Assembly (NCBI RefSeq): GCF_021559775.1
Contig: NZ_CP056047.1
Span: forward strand, 1,364,001-1,428,000
Direction: 5' to 3'
Source: Gillisella vitis
GTDB lineage: Bacteria > Pseudomonadota > Alphaproteobacteria > Rhizobiales > Rhizobiaceae
Length of the DNA: 64,000 bases
The stretch's first letter is position 1. Every line of letters starts with the position of its first letter. Position numbers and translations under genes: made by a program. Below, in pieces: positions 26,621-36,724 of the stretch. The notes beneath the pieces were generated by a model. That model did not search any database and was not told where the DNA came from. It saw nothing but the letters and a program-made list of their open reading frames with translations.

Positions 26621-28732
26621 TCAAATATCCAAGTTTTCCGCAAAGGCGGCCCGCTCCTGAATAAACCGGAATCGGGCTTCCGGCTTAGTCCCCATCAATG
26701 CATCCACGGCATCACGGGTGCCTTCGAAATCGACGTCGTCGATCTCGACTTTCAGCAGCATCCGCTTGGCCGGGTCCATGGTGGTTTCCTTCAACTGCGC
26801 CGGCATCATTTCGCCGAGACCTTTGAAGCGACCGATTTCGACTTTCTTGCCTTTGAATGTGGTTTCCATCAGTTCGGCACGGTGGGCGTCGTCGCGGGCA
26901 TAGACGGTCTTTGCGCCCTGACGGATCACATAAAGCGGCGGCACGGCGAGATAGAGATGATTGCCCCGGATCAGTTCCGGCATTTCCTGATAGAAAAAGG
27001 TGATCAGCAGTGAAGCGATATGGGCGCCGTCCACGTCGGCATCGGTCATGATGACGATACGCTGATAGCGCAGGTCTTCATCACGATATTTCGTCCGTGT
27101 ACCACAGCCGAGCGCCTGGATCAGGTCGGCAATCTGCTGGTTGGCCATCAGCTTTTCACGGCTGGCGCTGCCGACATTGAGGATCTTGCCGCGCAAGGGC
27201 AGAATGGCCTGGTTGGAGCGGTTGCGGGCCTGTTTGGCCGAGCCGCCAGCCGAATCACCCTCGACGATGAACAGTTCCGCGCCCTCGGCGGTGTTCTGGG
27301 CGCAATCCGCCAGTTTGCCGGGCAGGCGCAGCTTGCGCACCGCTGTCTTGCGATTGACTTCTTTTTCCTTGCGCCGCCGCAGCCGTTCCTCAGCTCGCTC
27401 GATCACCCAGTCGAGCAGCTTGGCTGCTTCATTCGGATTGTCGGCCAGATAGTGGTCGAACGGATCGCGCAGAGCGTTTTCGACCAGACGCTGCGCTTCT
27501 ACCGTCGCCAGCTTGTCCTTGGTCTGGCCGACGAATTCCGGCTCGCGGATGAAAACCGACAGCATGCCGACCGCCGAGATCATCACGTCATCAGTGCTGA
27601 TCTGCTGGGCGCGCTTATTCTGGGTCAGTTCGGCATAATTCTTCAAGCCCTTGGTCAGTGCAATGCGCAAACCGGCCTCGTGCGTGCCGCCTTCGGGCGT
27701 CGGGATGGTGTTGCAATAGGAATGAACCTGGGGATCGCCGCCATACCAGGTAATCGCCCATTCCATCGCACCATGGCCGCCGGTCTTTTCGGTCTTGCCC
27801 GCAAAGATTTCGCGGGTGACGGTAAATTCCTTGCCGAGGGTCGCGGCCAGATAATCCTTCAACCCGCCGGGGAAGTGAAATACCGCCTTATCCGGAATGT
27901 CGCCGCCGGTGGTCAAAATCGCCGGATCGCAGGACCAGCGGATTTCCACGCCACCGAACAGATAGGCCTTGGAGCGGGCCATGCGGAAAATCCGGCCCGG
28001 ATCGAATTTCGCGTGATCACCGAAGATTTGCGGATCGGGGTGAAAGCGCACCCGCGTCCCACGCCGATTATGGACATCGCCCAATTCTTCCAGCCCGCCC
28101 AACGGCACGCCACGCGAAAAACGCTGGCGATAGAGCTTGCGATTGCGTGCCACTTCCACTTCCAGCAGATCAGACAGCGCATTGACGACGGATACGCCGA
28201 CGCCGTGCAAACCACCCGAAGTCTCATAGGCCTTGCCGTCGAATTTGCCGCCCGCATGCAGCTTGGTCATGATCACTTCAAGGGTGGATTTGCCCGGCAC
28301 CTGCGGATGCAGCTCGACGGGAATACCACGACCATTGTCGGACACCGTCAGGAAGCCTTCGGCATCCAGATGGACATCGATGAAATTGGCATGGCCAGCC
28401 ACCGCCTCGTCCATCGAATTGTCGATCACCTCGGCAAAAAGATGGTGCAGGGCCTTTTCGTCCGTGCCGCCGATATACATGCCGGGACGCATCCGCACCG
28501 GCTCAAGCCCTTCCAGAACACGAATGGAGGACGCGCCATAATCGTCGGGATTGCCGGTGGAGGCGGGCGTGGCTGAGCCGAAAGCCACTGCCTTGGCCGG
28601 GGTTTCCGGTTGGGCGGCAGTAACAGCAGCCGTCACATCGGCAGCACCTTTCTGCGTCTTCGCCGCCTTGGGGGGCGTTGACGGCAGGGCGGCGAAAAGG
28701 TCGTTGTTATCGTCCATGATCTTGTCTGTCAT
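26621..28732 (-). CDS. parE: DNA topoisomerase IV subunit B
   Basis: ParE is the ATPase subunit of topoisomerase IV, which decatenates daughter chromosomes. Domains in order: a disordered Ala/Pro-rich N terminus (about 1-60), the GHKL ATPase with VRMRPGMYIGGTD and DNGRGIP, the transducer, then the TOPRIM domain with EGDSAGGSAKQARNR and TDADVDGAHI, and the C-terminal GyrB-type segment with GLGEMMPAQLKETTMDP. About 703 residues from the ATG at 28732 (an ATG at 28717 is also possible). The IGGTDEKALHHL sequence and absence of a GyrB insert mark it as ParE rather than GyrB. Confidence 0.96.
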   Translation of the reverse strand: MTDKIMDDNNDLFAALPSTPPKAAKTQKGAADVTAAVTAAQPETPAKAVAFGSATPASTGNPDDYGASSIRVLEGLEPVRMRPGMYIGGTDEKALHHLFAEVIDNSMDEAVAGHANFIDVHLDAEGFLTVSDNGRGIPVELHPQVPGKSTLEVIMTKLHAGGKFDGKAYETSGGLHGVGVSVVNALSDLLEVEVARNRKLYRQRFSRGVPLGGLEELGDVHNRRGTRVRFHPDPQIFGDHAKFDPGRIFRMARSKAYLFGGVEIRWSCDPAILTTGGDIPDKAVFHFPGGLKDYLAATLGKEFTVTREIFAGKTEKTGGHGAMEWAITWYGGDPQVHSYCNTIPTPEGGTHEAGLRIALTKGLKNYAELTQNKRAQQISTDDVMISAVGMLSVFIREPEFVGQTKDKLATVEAQRLVENALRDPFDHYLADNPNEAAKLLDWVIERAEERLRRRKEKEVNRKTAVRKLRLPGKLADCAQNTAEGAELFIVEGDSAGGSAKQARNRSNQAILPLRGKILNVGSASREKLMANQQIADLIQALGCGTRTKYRDEDLRYQRIVIMTDADVDGAHIASLLITFFYQEMPELIRGNHLYLAVPPLYVIRQGAKTVYARDDAHRAELMETTFKGKKVEIGRFKGLGEMMPAQLKETTMDPAKRMLLKVEIDDVDFEGTRDAVDALMGTKPEARFRFIQERAAFAENLDI

Positions 28733-29033
28733 TTGCTTGTGGTCTTCAGCGGAGCACCGTGAAGAATTCTGTCTTGCGATAGGGCATATGCCCATCCGTC
28801 CCTGGCGCTTTCGGCGCAGTTTCCGGTTTGTTCCTGATTAGCGCATATTCTTGGCAACAATCAACCGATTGTGTTCAAGCGCGACCATTCCATAATTGCC
28901 TGTTGCGGCAAAGACGCTGGAGAATTATGTCGCACTTGGTCAAACCATGTCCATTCAGCCTTTTGTCGAGGAAAACTTTTGCGTTTCTCCCGGTGGCGTG
29001 GCAAGGCTGCGGCGTTAAGGAGACCTGATCCCG
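28733..29033. other. Divergent intergenic region parE / alpha-beta hydrolase
   Basis: About 300 bases holding the parE promoter on one strand and that of the exported hydrolase on the other. Short plus- and minus-strand frames cross it but none has a ribosome-binding site and coding character. I see no repeat or strong hairpin. Confidence 0.4.
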
Positions 29034-29927
29034 ATGCGGATGTCCACAGTTCATTTGTTCGCCCCCGTGGTTCTGGCCGCTCTCTGCTCGGTTGCCAGCT
29101 CGTTGCCTGCAACGAGTGCGCCTGCCGTTAGCCTCAAACCTTTCAAGGACGAGCTGTTTTCCGGCCAGACCGTGTTGGAAAGCCGCGACAAGGGTGATTT
29201 CCAGACCATCGACTATCAGGAAATGCGCGACATCAATGGCCGCGACGAAATTCCCGAGCGCCGTGTTAAATCCGCTTACGTCTCGCTCGGTGTGCGTCAC
29301 CAGCAAAAGGATGAGACGCTGGATCTCGGTGATGCCGGCAAGCTGGATGTGACCAGGACCGGACCTGCTGATGGTGCGGCCTTCACGGTGATTTTCATTC
29401 ATGGCCGGGGCGGGGACCGCCGCCTTGGGGCCGACGACTACAAATTCGGCGGCAATTTCAACCGGCTGAAAAATCTTGCCAATGACAATGGCGGCACCTA
29501 TTACGCACCTTCCGTGCGCTCCTTCGACCAAGCGGGGGTGACGCAGGTCGCGGCTCTGATCGATTATGCCTCGGCCCATTCCGGCGGTCGTCCAGTGGTG
29601 TTGTCCTGCGCGTCCATGGGCAGTTTCATCTGTTGGGGCCTGACCCGTGACGACCGAATCGTTGCGAAACTGTCCGGAATGGCCATTCTCGGCGGAGCCA
29701 GCGATCCGGATTTTACCGCCAGTGCGGCCTTCAAACGCAAGCTGCCGATGTGGTTCACCCATGGCAGCCGCGATAGCGTCTATGCTGCCGGCGATCAGAT
29801 CGCGCTTTACGAACGTCTGCACCGCACCGGCTATCCAACCCGCTTCACGTTGTTTCTGACCGGTTCTCACGGCACACCGGTGCGCATGACCGATTGGCGC
29901 GCCGTGCTCAACTGGCTAATTCGCTAG
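29034..29927 (+). CDS. Exported alpha/beta hydrolase
   Basis: A 297-residue alpha/beta-hydrolase fold enzyme with a Sec signal peptide (about residues 1-29). The oxyanion region HGRGGDRR is at about 123-130. The nucleophile is the Ser of CASMGS (about 195-200), a variant of G-x-S-x-G with Ala for the first Gly. The acid is the Asp of HGSRDSVY and the general base is the His of GSHGTPVR near the C terminus, so the triad appears complete. It would act as a periplasmic esterase or lipase; the substrate is unknown. A rhizobial-type repeat follows directly after the stop. Confidence 0.85.
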   Translation: MRMSTVHLFAPVVLAALCSVASSLPATSAPAVSLKPFKDELFSGQTVLESRDKGDFQTIDYQEMRDINGRDEIPERRVKSAYVSLGVRHQQKDETLDLGDAGKLDVTRTGPADGAAFTVIFIHGRGGDRRLGADDYKFGGNFNRLKNLANDNGGTYYAPSVRSFDQAGVTQVAALIDYASAHSGGRPVVLSCASMGSFICWGLTRDDRIVAKLSGMAILGGASDPDFTASAAFKRKLPMWFTHGSRDSVYAAGDQIALYERLHRTGYPTRFTLFLTGSHGTPVRMTDWRAVLNWLIR

Positions 29928-29931
29928 AATC

Positions 29932-29990
29932 TGCTGTTTTGGTTTGTCATTTTGGGAAAGCAGGGTTTCAATTTTCCCTGGCAAATTCCA
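29932..29990. repeat. Rhizobial-type repeat, T-rich flank without palindrome
   Basis: A segment just after the hydrolase stop with the pattern TGTTTTGGTTTGTCATTTT, then GGAAAGCAGGGTTTC, then AATTTTCCCTGGC. It aligns by eye with the flank at 47706-47770 but has lost, or never had, the 41-nt palindrome. It overlaps the end of the convergent diguanylate cyclase gene. Confidence 0.55.
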
Positions 29991-31164
29991 GATCGAGCTG
30001 TTTTGACCCGCTCACGCAAACGCGGTTGCGCCCGCTGCGCTTTGCCTCGTAAAGGGCCGCGTCGGCGCGGTTCAGCAGGTCTTCCAACGAAACCGTTGCC
30101 GTAGGGCCCTCCGCTACGCCCAGACTTGCCGTTGTCACCTGGCCCCTGCCTTTGCCCAAGTGCGGGATGTTCATGCACTCGATTGCCCGGCGGATGGCTT
30201 CTGCTATTGCACAGGCGGCGTCGACATCCGTATTTGGTAGCAAAACGAGCATTTCCTCGCCGCCGTAGCGGAAGGCGAAGCCTTTCTCACCGGCATTGTC
30301 GCGAATGCATTGGCTGACGGTGCGCAGACACTCATCCCCTTCCAGATGTCCGTGGACATCGTTGTAAAGTTTGAAATCATCGATATCGAGCATGATGGCG
30401 CAAACATGTGTTGCCGGTGATCTGCCTTTCCACAAGTCGGTCGCGACCTGTACCAGCGAGCGACGGTTCAGCAGGCCGCTCAGCTCATCACGGGCGGCGT
30501 TATGCTCCAACTGCTTTTGCAGTAGGCCAGCACGCAGCCTGTTGAGAAAATTCATTCGATCAGTGTGTTCGAGAAAATAGGCACCGAGCGCCAGGAAAAT
30601 CGCGATCGTGATGTAGAAACTGACCAACCCGCTATAAGTGATATCGTCGAAGGAGCCGTTCAGTTTTGCGGTTTTCAACAGCACGCCGCACATCAGCGTC
30701 AGGCCGATCACCACGATATGAAACCGTGGCCGCAGCGCAATGACGAAAAACAGGAAAGCAGCCACATTGCCGTTCTGATAGACGAACATGTACGGGCTTT
30801 GGCTGTAGATTGCGACCGACATCGGCAGGAGAATACTGAGCGTGCCTATTCCCAGCGACAGAAGTTCGTAATTAAGGGCCGTGCGCCAGCGCCGGACGGC
30901 AAGCACGCTGATAATTGCGAAAGGCGTGAAGATCCCGAAGCGTACGATCAGCAGTTTATCGAACACATCGGCCATCATCGTCGCGTCGCCGATGAAAACG
31001 GCATCGTAAATAAGTGTGCCGATTACCGCCCAGAATGGTGTCAGCTTGACCCGATTGGCGACATATTCCTGAAGAAATTCCGCTTCTACGGCGGGGCTGA
31101 ACCGCAACGCCTTGAAGCCTCGGGCGATTTGCCGGTCGATAGCTTCAAGAGATACGGTGGCCAT
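29968..31164 (-). CDS. Membrane-bound diguanylate cyclase (GGDEF)
   Basis: A 398-residue protein with five or six transmembrane helices (about residues 40-215) acting as the input module and a C-terminal GGDEF domain (about 230-390) that makes cyclic di-GMP from two GTP. The signature is RYGGEEM, with Met in place of the usual Phe. The nucleotide- and Mg-binding residues DIDDFKLYNDVHGHLEGD are intact, so activity is expected. The inhibitory RxxD I-site that normally lies five residues before the signature is absent (GEKG instead), so the enzyme should lack classical product feedback. The start at 31164 has GGAGAG seven bases upstream. Confidence 0.9.
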   Translation of the reverse strand: MATVSLEAIDRQIARGFKALRFSPAVEAEFLQEYVANRVKLTPFWAVIGTLIYDAVFIGDATMMADVFDKLLIVRFGIFTPFAIISVLAVRRWRTALNYELLSLGIGTLSILLPMSVAIYSQSPYMFVYQNGNVAAFLFFVIALRPRFHIVVIGLTLMCGVLLKTAKLNGSFDDITYSGLVSFYITIAIFLALGAYFLEHTDRMNFLNRLRAGLLQKQLEHNAARDELSGLLNRRSLVQVATDLWKGRSPATHVCAIMLDIDDFKLYNDVHGHLEGDECLRTVSQCIRDNAGEKGFAFRYGGEEMLVLLPNTDVDAACAIAEAIRRAIECMNIPHLGKGRGQVTTASLGVAEGPTATVSLEDLLNRADAALYEAKRSGRNRVCVSGSKQLDLEFAREN

Positions 31165-31524
31165 TGCGGCTCTCCGGTTGACTAAGGGGAAACAAGCTTT
31201 CCGCATACGCCGAATCGGTGCTTTGGAGAAGCGCCGTTATCGAGAAACATCGGAACAATTTAAAAGTCTTGCCAATACCGATTCTGATCCGCCAGCGGCC
31301 CCGAATCTCTTTCTGTGGTTACCCCTGTAATTACAGGGTTAAAGTGTACTCTGCATGAATTAACGGCATGCTGCATTGCAACTTGCCTTTTTTGCCGCCA
31401 CGTCCTTTTATAGGGTGTCTAGATGTGGAAGAGTATTGTTTATGGTTTCCCGGGTGTCGGTTGAGGCGCAAAAAAGCGACCTCCAGCTGAACAGGAACAT
31501 GGAATAAGGGTGGGTTGGATCAAT
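31165..31524. other. Divergent intergenic region with one palindrome
   Basis: About 360 bases between the diguanylate cyclase (minus) and tpiA (plus). It carries the promoters of both and the near-perfect palindrome at 31320-31341 described separately. I see no gene on either strand with a ribosome-binding site. Confidence 0.4.
31320..31341. promoter_or_regulatory. 22-nt palindrome, candidate operator between the cyclase and tpiA
   Basis: CCCTGTAATTACAGGG is a perfect 16-base palindrome (31323-31338), extended to 22 bases with one mismatch. Its position, about 185 bases before tpiA and 155 before the cyclase, and its symmetry without a loop suggest a dimeric repressor site rather than a terminator. 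Which gene it serves and which protein binds cannot be told. Confidence 0.5.
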
Positions 31525-32295
31525 ATGACACCAGATGTACGTCCGCTTGTTGCGGGCAATTGGAAGATGAACGGAACCCGCGACGCGCTGGATCAGATCA
31601 AGGCGATGGCCGAGGGCGTGAAAGGGCCGCTCAGCGAGACCGTGGACAGTCTGATTTGCCCGCCGGCCACCCTGCTTTACGTGGCAACCGCGCTCTGCGA
31701 CGACAGCCCGCTGGTGATCGGCGCGCAGGATTGCCATCAAAATGCATCTGGCGCCCATACAGGCGATATTTCGGCGGAAATGGTCGCTGATTGCTTCGGA
31801 ACCCATGTGATTGTCGGCCATTCCGAACGCCGTACCGATCACGCGGAAACCGACCATCTGGTGCGCGCCAAAGCGGTTGCGGCCCATGCGGCGGGACTGA
31901 CGGCCATCATCTGCATCGGCGAGACAGCCGATCAGCGCAAAGCAGGGCAGACGCTGGATATTCTCAAGCGTCAGCTCTCCGGTTCCGTGCCGGACGAAGC
32001 GCTCGCCGAAGATACGGTCATTGCCTATGAGCCCGTCTGGGCGATCGGCACCGGCGTGACGCCGACTATCGCTGACGTGACAGAAGCTCATGCTTTTATG
32101 CGGGCCGAGTTGACGCGCCGGCTGGGCGATGAGGGTGCGAAAATGCGAATCCTCTATGGTGGTTCCGTCAAGCCTTCTAATGCCAGGGAACTGATGGGCG
32201 TCGCCAATGTGGATGGTGCGCTGATTGGTGGCGCAAGCTTGAAAGCCGCTGATTTCCTTGCCATATACGGTGTCTATTCGGATTTGATAGCCTGA
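31525..32295 (+). CDS. tpiA: Triosephosphate isomerase
   Basis: TpiA interconverts dihydroxyacetone phosphate and glyceraldehyde 3-phosphate in glycolysis and gluconeogenesis. The 256-residue (beta/alpha)8 barrel has all three active-site landmarks: GNWKMNG (catalytic Lys), GHSERR (catalytic His) and [11 protein letters not shown] (catalytic Glu and flexible loop 6), then [11 protein letters not shown] for phosphate. I chose the ATG at 31525; a TTG at 31510 would add five residues. It is the first gene of the run tpiA, secG, pyrG, each with its own terminator. Rhizobia often carry two TPI genes; which paralog this is cannot be decided here. Confidence 0.96.
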   Translation: MTPDVRPLVAGNWKMNGTRDALDQIKAMAEGVKGPLSETVDSLICPPATLLYVATALCDDSPLVIGAQDCHQNASGAHTGDISAEMVADCFGTHVIVGHSERRTDHAETDHLVRAKAVAAHAAGLTAIICIGETADQRKAGQTLDILKRQLSGSVPDEALAEDTVIAYEPVWAIGTGVTPTIADVTEAHAFMRAELTRRLGDEGAKMRILYGGSVKPSNARELMGVANVDGALIGGASLKAADFLAIYGVYSDLIA

Positions 32296-32320
32296 TCTTT
32301 GTTGAAAAGGGCTTTCTTTG

Positions 32321-32360
32321 CGGCGGCTCCTCGTGTAGAGAGCCGCCGAATGTTGTTTTG
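32321..32360 (+). terminator. Intrinsic terminator after tpiA
   Basis: CGGCGGCTC (32321-32329) pairs with GAGCCGCCG (32340-32348), followed by a T-rich tail AATGTTGTTTT. It lies between tpiA and secG. Confidence 0.75.
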
Positions 32361-32392
32361 ACTTGGCCCTACGTGGGCAGGATGGATCGTCC

Positions 32393-32779
32393 ATGCAGAC
32401 CGTACTGATCGTCATTCACCTCATAATCGTGATTTCGCTTGTCGGCGTCGTGCTGATCCAGCGGTCCGAAGGCGGCGGGCTTGGGATCGGCGGCGGCTCA
32501 GGCTTCATGTCGGCACGCGGCGCGGCCAATGCCCTGACCCGGACAACGGCTATCCTGGCGACGCTGTTTTTCATCACCTCGCTCGGACTTGGCATTCTTT
32601 CGCGGTTCGAGGCAAAGCCGACCGATATTCTCAATCGTATTCCGGCTGGCCAGCAGGCCCCTTCCGGCAATATTCTTGACCAGCTGCCTGGTGCCCCTGC
32701 AACCGCTCCGGCTCCTGCTAACGGCGCTGCGACAACGCCCGCACCGGCTCAGCCCGGCGCTGTTCCGACCGGCAACTGA
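32393..32779 (+). CDS. secG: Preprotein translocase subunit SecG
   Basis: SecG is the small inner-membrane partner of SecYE that assists protein export. The 128-residue protein has two transmembrane helices (about 1-22 and 52-73) joined by the conserved QRSEGGGLGIGGGSGFMSARG loop (shown to 20 residues: QRSEGGGLGIGGGSGFMSAR). The C-terminal 55 residues are Ala/Pro-rich and poorly conserved, as in other alphaproteobacteria. Start ATG at 32393 with AGGA upstream. A strong terminator follows. The arrangement tpiA-secG-pyrG is common in alphaproteobacteria. Confidence 0.95.
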   Translation: MQTVLIVIHLIIVISLVGVVLIQRSEGGGLGIGGGSGFMSARGAANALTRTTAILATLFFITSLGLGILSRFEAKPTDILNRIPAGQQAPSGNILDQLPGAPATAPAPANGAATTPAPAQPGAVPTGN

Positions 32780-32800
32780 TCGGTCTCGTTCATCTTCGCT

Positions 32801-32831
32801 CCGGCGGACTTAAACAGTCCGCCGGTTTTTC
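32801..32831 (+). terminator. Intrinsic terminator after secG
   Basis: CCGGCGGACT (32801-32810) and AGTCCGCCGG (32816-32825) form a perfect ten-base-pair stem with a five-base loop, followed by TTTTTC. Confidence 0.93.
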
Positions 32832-32856
32832 TTTGTGTGTATTGTCGTCGGCATGA

Positions 32857-34533
<1,677 letters not shown>

Positions 34534-34562
34534 GGCCTTCAGATCATCAAGACAATACAGAC

Positions 34563-34593
34563 AAAACCCGCCCGCAAGGCGGGTTTTGCTTTT
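34563..34593 (+). terminator. Intrinsic terminator after pyrG
   Basis: AAAACCCGCC (34563-34572) and GGCGGGTTTT (34578-34587) form a perfect stem with loop CGCAA, followed by GCTTTT. Confidence 0.93.
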
Positions 34594-34663
34594 GGACGGC
34601 GGAAAAGATAAAAATCTGCACTCAAGCATTGAAAGCAAAATACGTATAGAATTTCCGCGATGA

Positions 34664-35695
34664 GTGCGAAAGCTGATCTGGATGCTCAAACGGTTACTTT
34701 TCAAAGTCTTCCTGTGTCTGTTAATGGCGCTCTCCCTGGAACGTGCCCATGCGCAGCCTTGGCAGAATATTGATCCGGCGTTAGCTGGATGGAAGGTCGA
34801 CAGTCTGAAAGCCGCTCAAGATTATTCCACTCGGTTGAAACCGACAGCCGTTATGGTGGTTCAGGATGGAAAGGTCATTGCGCGTTGGGGTGACGTTTCA
34901 CGCAAAGTGAACGTGGCGTCGATCCGGAAGAGCTTGTTGGGTGCGCTTTACGGAATTGCCGTATCCGAAGGCCACATAAACCTCGAGAATACGCTTGAGA
35001 ATCTGAAGATTGATGACAAGCCTCCCGGCCTTACCGTGACAGAAAAACAAGCGACGGTGCGTGACTTGCTGATGGCGAGATCAGGAATTTATCATCGTGC
35101 GGCCTCTGAAACTGACGAGATGCGGCGCAAACGGCCAGAGCGTGGAAGCCATGCGCCGGGCTCGTTCTGGTGGTACAATAATTGGGATTTCAATGCCCTC
35201 GGCACGATCTATCGCCAGCAGACGGGTGAGGATATTTTCCAGAGCTTTGCGCAGCGCATCGCTGCGCCGCTCGGCATGGAGGATTTCTCGACGCGTGACG
35301 GCCACTATGTCACCGTTGCGCAATCGGAGCATCCTGCTTTCCCGGTCAATCTCAGCGCCAGGGACGCTGCTCGTTTTGGTCAGCTTTATCTGGATGCCGG
35401 TCGATGGAACAGCAGGCAGCTTATTCCCGCATCATGGGTCAAGGACTCAACAACGCCTTACTCCCAAACCGATCGGGGAAGCATGGGTTATGGTTATCTC
35501 TGGTGGACATTGAACCCTGCCGTATTCGGGGACGGAGCGGCGCTGGCATCCGGCTATGGCGGTCAAGCTATAGCAGTTATTCCTCAAAAACGCTTGGTTG
35601 TTGTCCAGGTTGTCGACGCTTCACAAAATCCCAAAGGCATTCGAACAAGCCATTTCGTGGCAATGCTGCAAATCCTCGCAACGGCTGCTCCTTAG
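34664..35695 (+). CDS. Exported serine hydrolase (class C beta-lactamase fold)
   Basis: A 343-residue member of the beta-lactamase/D,D-peptidase (serine hydrolase, PF00144) family with a signal peptide (about residues 5-30). The S-x-x-K motif is SIRK (Ser86, Lys89) and the Y-x-N motif is YNN (171-173). A third-motif equivalent is near SGYGGQ. Such proteins range from esterases to D-aminopeptidases, and true beta-lactamase activity should not be assumed. The start may be the GTG at 34664 or the ATG at 34682. The ureohydrolase gene follows 23 bases after the stop and may be co-transcribed; the AT-richer upstream part suggests its own promoter. Confidence 0.85.
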   Translation: MRKLIWMLKRLLFKVFLCLLMALSLERAHAQPWQNIDPALAGWKVDSLKAAQDYSTRLKPTAVMVVQDGKVIARWGDVSRKVNVASIRKSLLGALYGIAVSEGHINLENTLENLKIDDKPPGLTVTEKQATVRDLLMARSGIYHRAASETDEMRRKRPERGSHAPGSFWWYNNWDFNALGTIYRQQTGEDIFQSFAQRIAAPLGMEDFSTRDGHYVTVAQSEHPAFPVNLSARDAARFGQLYLDAGRWNSRQLIPASWVKDSTTPYSQTDRGSMGYGYLWWTLNPAVFGDGAALASGYGGQAIAVIPQKRLVVVQVVDASQNPKGIRTSHFVAMLQILATAAP

Positions 35696-35718
35696 GGCAT
35701 TGAACCAGGATCTAGAAA

Positions 35719-36630
35719 ATGAGCAATGGACCTTCATTTCTTGGCTTTCCCGAATGGCTCTCCGGCGGGCGTAAACCCGAAATAGTGATTGTCGGAGCTG
35801 GTCACGGCAGTACCTATGCCGGACAAGATAGCGGCGGTCACGCCTTGGCTCCGGATGCTATCCGCGTTGCCAGCCAGGAAGATGCGGGGTTGATCGACCA
35901 TTGGGATTTCGATCTTGGTGGCCCGCTTTTCGATAACAAACCGGCTTGCTGCATCGATGTCGGTAATGTCTCGACAATCCTGCACGATAATCTTGGTAAT
36001 CGAATTAGAATCGAGGCGAAAACACGGGAGATCTTGGCGTCTTCGGCTGTACCAGTCGTGTTGGGCGGCGATGATTCTATTCCGATTCCATTTGTCGCTG
36101 GCTTTTCGCAGCACGGACCTGTTTGGGTCCTGCAAATCGATGCCCATATTGATTGGCGCGACGACAAAGATGGCGAACGATATGGCTATTCGAGCCCGAT
36201 GCGCCGGATCAGTGAAATGCCGCATGTTGCCGGGATCGTGCAGGTTGGCATGCGCGGCGTCGGCAGCGCAGGTATTGCCGAAATTGAGGCGGCGCAGCAG
36301 TATGGCAGTCGGATAATAACCTCTCGCACAGTTCACGCTCGGGGTATCAAAGCTGTGCTCCAGCACATCCCGGAGGGCGCGCAAACCATCATCACTCTCG
36401 ATTGCGACGGTCTTGATCCCTCGGTCATGCCGGGTGTGGCGGCTCGAACGCCTGGCGGTCTTACCTATACCCAGGTCATCGACCTGATCGCGGGTATCGG
36501 CAAGCGGGGAAGAATTGCCGGGTTCGATCTCGTCGAACTCTATCCTCACGCAGACATTGATAACCTCTCCGCTTTGACCGCCGCACGTCTTGTCATCAAT
36601 GTCATTGGCGCCATCGTTCGGCAGGGATGA
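35719..36630 (+). CDS. Agmatinase/arginase-family ureohydrolase with a changed metal ligand
   Basis: A 303-residue ureohydrolase that should hydrolyse a guanidino compound to urea and an amine at a dinuclear Mn site. Metal ligands are seen in DAHIDW (Asp141, His143, Asp145) and DCDGLD (Asp228, Asp230). In the first motif the usual GGDHS reads GGDDS: the His ligand is replaced by Asp119. The change may be tolerated (some subfamilies have it) or alter substrate range, so I do not call it SpeB. Upstream is the serine hydrolase, 23 bases away. A strong bidirectional terminator follows. Confidence 0.85.
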   Translation: MSNGPSFLGFPEWLSGGRKPEIVIVGAGHGSTYAGQDSGGHALAPDAIRVASQEDAGLIDHWDFDLGGPLFDNKPACCIDVGNVSTILHDNLGNRIRIEAKTREILASSAVPVVLGGDDSIPIPFVAGFSQHGPVWVLQIDAHIDWRDDKDGERYGYSSPMRRISEMPHVAGIVQVGMRGVGSAGIAEIEAAQQYGSRIITSRTVHARGIKAVLQHIPEGAQTIITLDCDGLDPSVMPGVAARTPGGLTYTQVIDLIAGIGKRGRIAGFDLVELYPHADIDNLSALTAARLVINVIGAIVRQG

Positions 36631-36667
36631 CATCGGCGCCTGCCGCTAAAAATTGAACTTTACAAAC

Positions 36668-36700
36668 ACAAAACCCCGGAGTTGCGCTCCGGGGTTTTGT
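36668..36700. terminator. Bidirectional terminator between the ureohydrolase and the giant GPR-like gene
   Basis: ACAAAACCCCGGAG (36668-36681) and CTCCGGGGTTTTGT (36687-36700) form a perfect 14-base-pair stem with a five-base loop, with A and T runs at both edges, so it can stop transcription from either side. Confidence 0.93.
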
Positions 36701-36724
36701 TCATATTCAGATATTCAATCGCTG

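Noticed and set aside
27020..28576. 518-codon plus-strand open frame
   Set aside because: Antisense to parE, whose motifs are all intact on the other strand.
31408..32415. 335-codon minus-strand open frame
   Set aside because: It lies opposite tpiA and secG start region; long antisense frames are expected in GC-rich genes, and no ribosome-binding site or family match is visible.
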